DNA of 7,120 nt from Promethearchaeota archaeon (GTDB taxonomy: Archaea; Asgardarchaeota; Lokiarchaeia; Sigynarchaeales; SOKP01). The DNA lies in assembly GCA_004524515.1 (NCBI GenBank), contig SDNV01000137.1:1-7120 (forward strand), given 5' to 3'. Below the pieces are notes generated by a model. That model was given only the letters and a program-made list of their open reading frames with translations, did not search any database and was not told where the DNA came from. The translations under genes and the position numbers were made by a program. Below are positions 6,773 to 7,120 of the stretch, piece by piece; within the stretch, counting starts at the first letter, position 1; every line of letters begins with the position of its first letter.

Positions 6773-7120
6773 CTATATCCAATCTCCAGTGGTCAATTTT
6801 TCTGGTAAGTATCTATCTGTTAGAAACTCAAATCCGAACGTAGATAATGCTTGGATTTCAGCTTTGATTCTTAATTTCAGAGCTAATTGGAGATCTTTTT
6901 CCCATTCTTTATTTTTTTTAACAAAATCTTCATTTAGTAACTCACGAGTTCTTTTAATATCTGTTTGGTTCATTTGAATTCGACAATTTTTAGGAATCTT
7001 ATATTTATCCAAATCCCTCGTGAGAACCCCTAGAAGTTTAATATTTGGGGTTGCTAAAAAGGGAGACTCATAACTCAACCTTTTCGATCCTCTCAAATAT
7101 ACAGAATGAATATAATGGCC
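6773..7120 (-). CDS. top6A: DNA topoisomerase VI subunit A, C-terminal 115 residues (5' end beyond window)
   Basis: Subunit A of the type IIB topoisomerase (Spo11 relative) carries the cleaving tyrosine and the metal-binding Toprim domain. With subunit B it relaxes supercoils and decatenates DNA using ATP. Only the C-terminal part is here. The reading frame is open to the edge: GHYIHSVYLRGSKRLSYES corresponds to the segment directly after the Toprim DxDPxG acids, followed by FLATPNIKLLGVLTRDLDKY, KIPKN, TDIKRTRELL, a charged helix, KAEIQALSTFGFEFLT and the ending RYLPEKLTTGDWI. The last two are highly typical of the family. The TTG at 7096 is an internal leucine and not a start, because conserved residues precede it. 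The catalytic tyrosine and Toprim acids lie beyond the window. The family is usually 350-390 residues. It leads a tight unit with the 172-residue gene and pyrE; top6B is not downstream, and could lie upstream outside. Confidence 0.93.
   Translation of the reverse strand, partial: GHYIHSVYLRGSKRLSYESPFLATPNIKLLGVLTRDLDKYKIPKNCRIQMNQTDIKRTRELLNEDFVKKNKEWEKDLQLALKLRIKAEIQALSTFGFEFLTDRYLPEKLTTGDWI

Noticed and set aside
6374..6977. Plus-strand open frames of 100-124 codons across the 172-residue gene and top6A.
   Set aside because: They are the reverse strand of two well-supported minus-strand genes and their hydrophobic, serine-rich content is typical of such shadows.
7094..7096. TTG as the start of a short 107-residue gene.
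   Set aside because: The frame stays open to the window edge and the eight residues before it match the family's conserved Toprim-following segment, so this is the middle of top6A.

Overview
The window looks like AT-rich archaeal chromosome (roughly 30% GC by eye). It carries an archaeal-type replicative helicase (MCM), a GINS23-like replication factor and the A subunit of topoisomerase VI. It also has archaeal TATA-box promoters and GGTGA-type ribosome binding sites. A very long HEAT-repeat membrane protein, TTG starts and low GC are compatible with an Asgard (Lokiarchaeia-like) genome. That placement is an inference; a low-GC Thermoproteota or Euryarchaeota lineage is not excluded. I see no mobile element, CRISPR array, tRNA or rRNA. 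Gene density is high and no gap exceeds about 170 bases.

Layout from left to right. (1) 1-1381, minus: the N-terminal 460 codons of MCM, running off the left edge; start TTG. (2) 1382-1549: a 168-base gap with a likely mcm promoter and three copies of CATATTAA. (3) 1550-4858, minus: a 1102-residue protein with about nine membrane helices followed by about 20 HEAT-like repeats; start TTG. (4) 4859-4975: a divergent promoter region with a perfectly symmetric TATA box. (5) 4976-5536, plus: a 186-residue protein that I identify as GINS23 (Psf2-like). (6) 5556-6233, minus: orotate phosphoribosyltransferase (pyrE), convergent with gins23 and 19 bases from it. (7) 6241-6759, minus: a 172-residue unrecognised helical protein. 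(8) 6773-7120, minus: the C-terminal 115 residues of topoisomerase VI subunit A, running off the right edge.

How the genes fit together. top6A, the 172-residue gene and pyrE lie head to tail with gaps of 13 and 7 bases and are almost certainly one transcript. MCM and GINS are two parts of the CMG-type unwinding machine, so mcm and gins23 within about 3.6 kb form a replication cluster, with Topo VI relieving supercoils nearby. The membrane HEAT protein sits between mcm and gins23, reads in the same direction as mcm and shares a divergent promoter region with gins23. Its role is unknown. Its placement makes a link to replication, such as membrane anchoring or a scaffold, a testable idea but no more than that.
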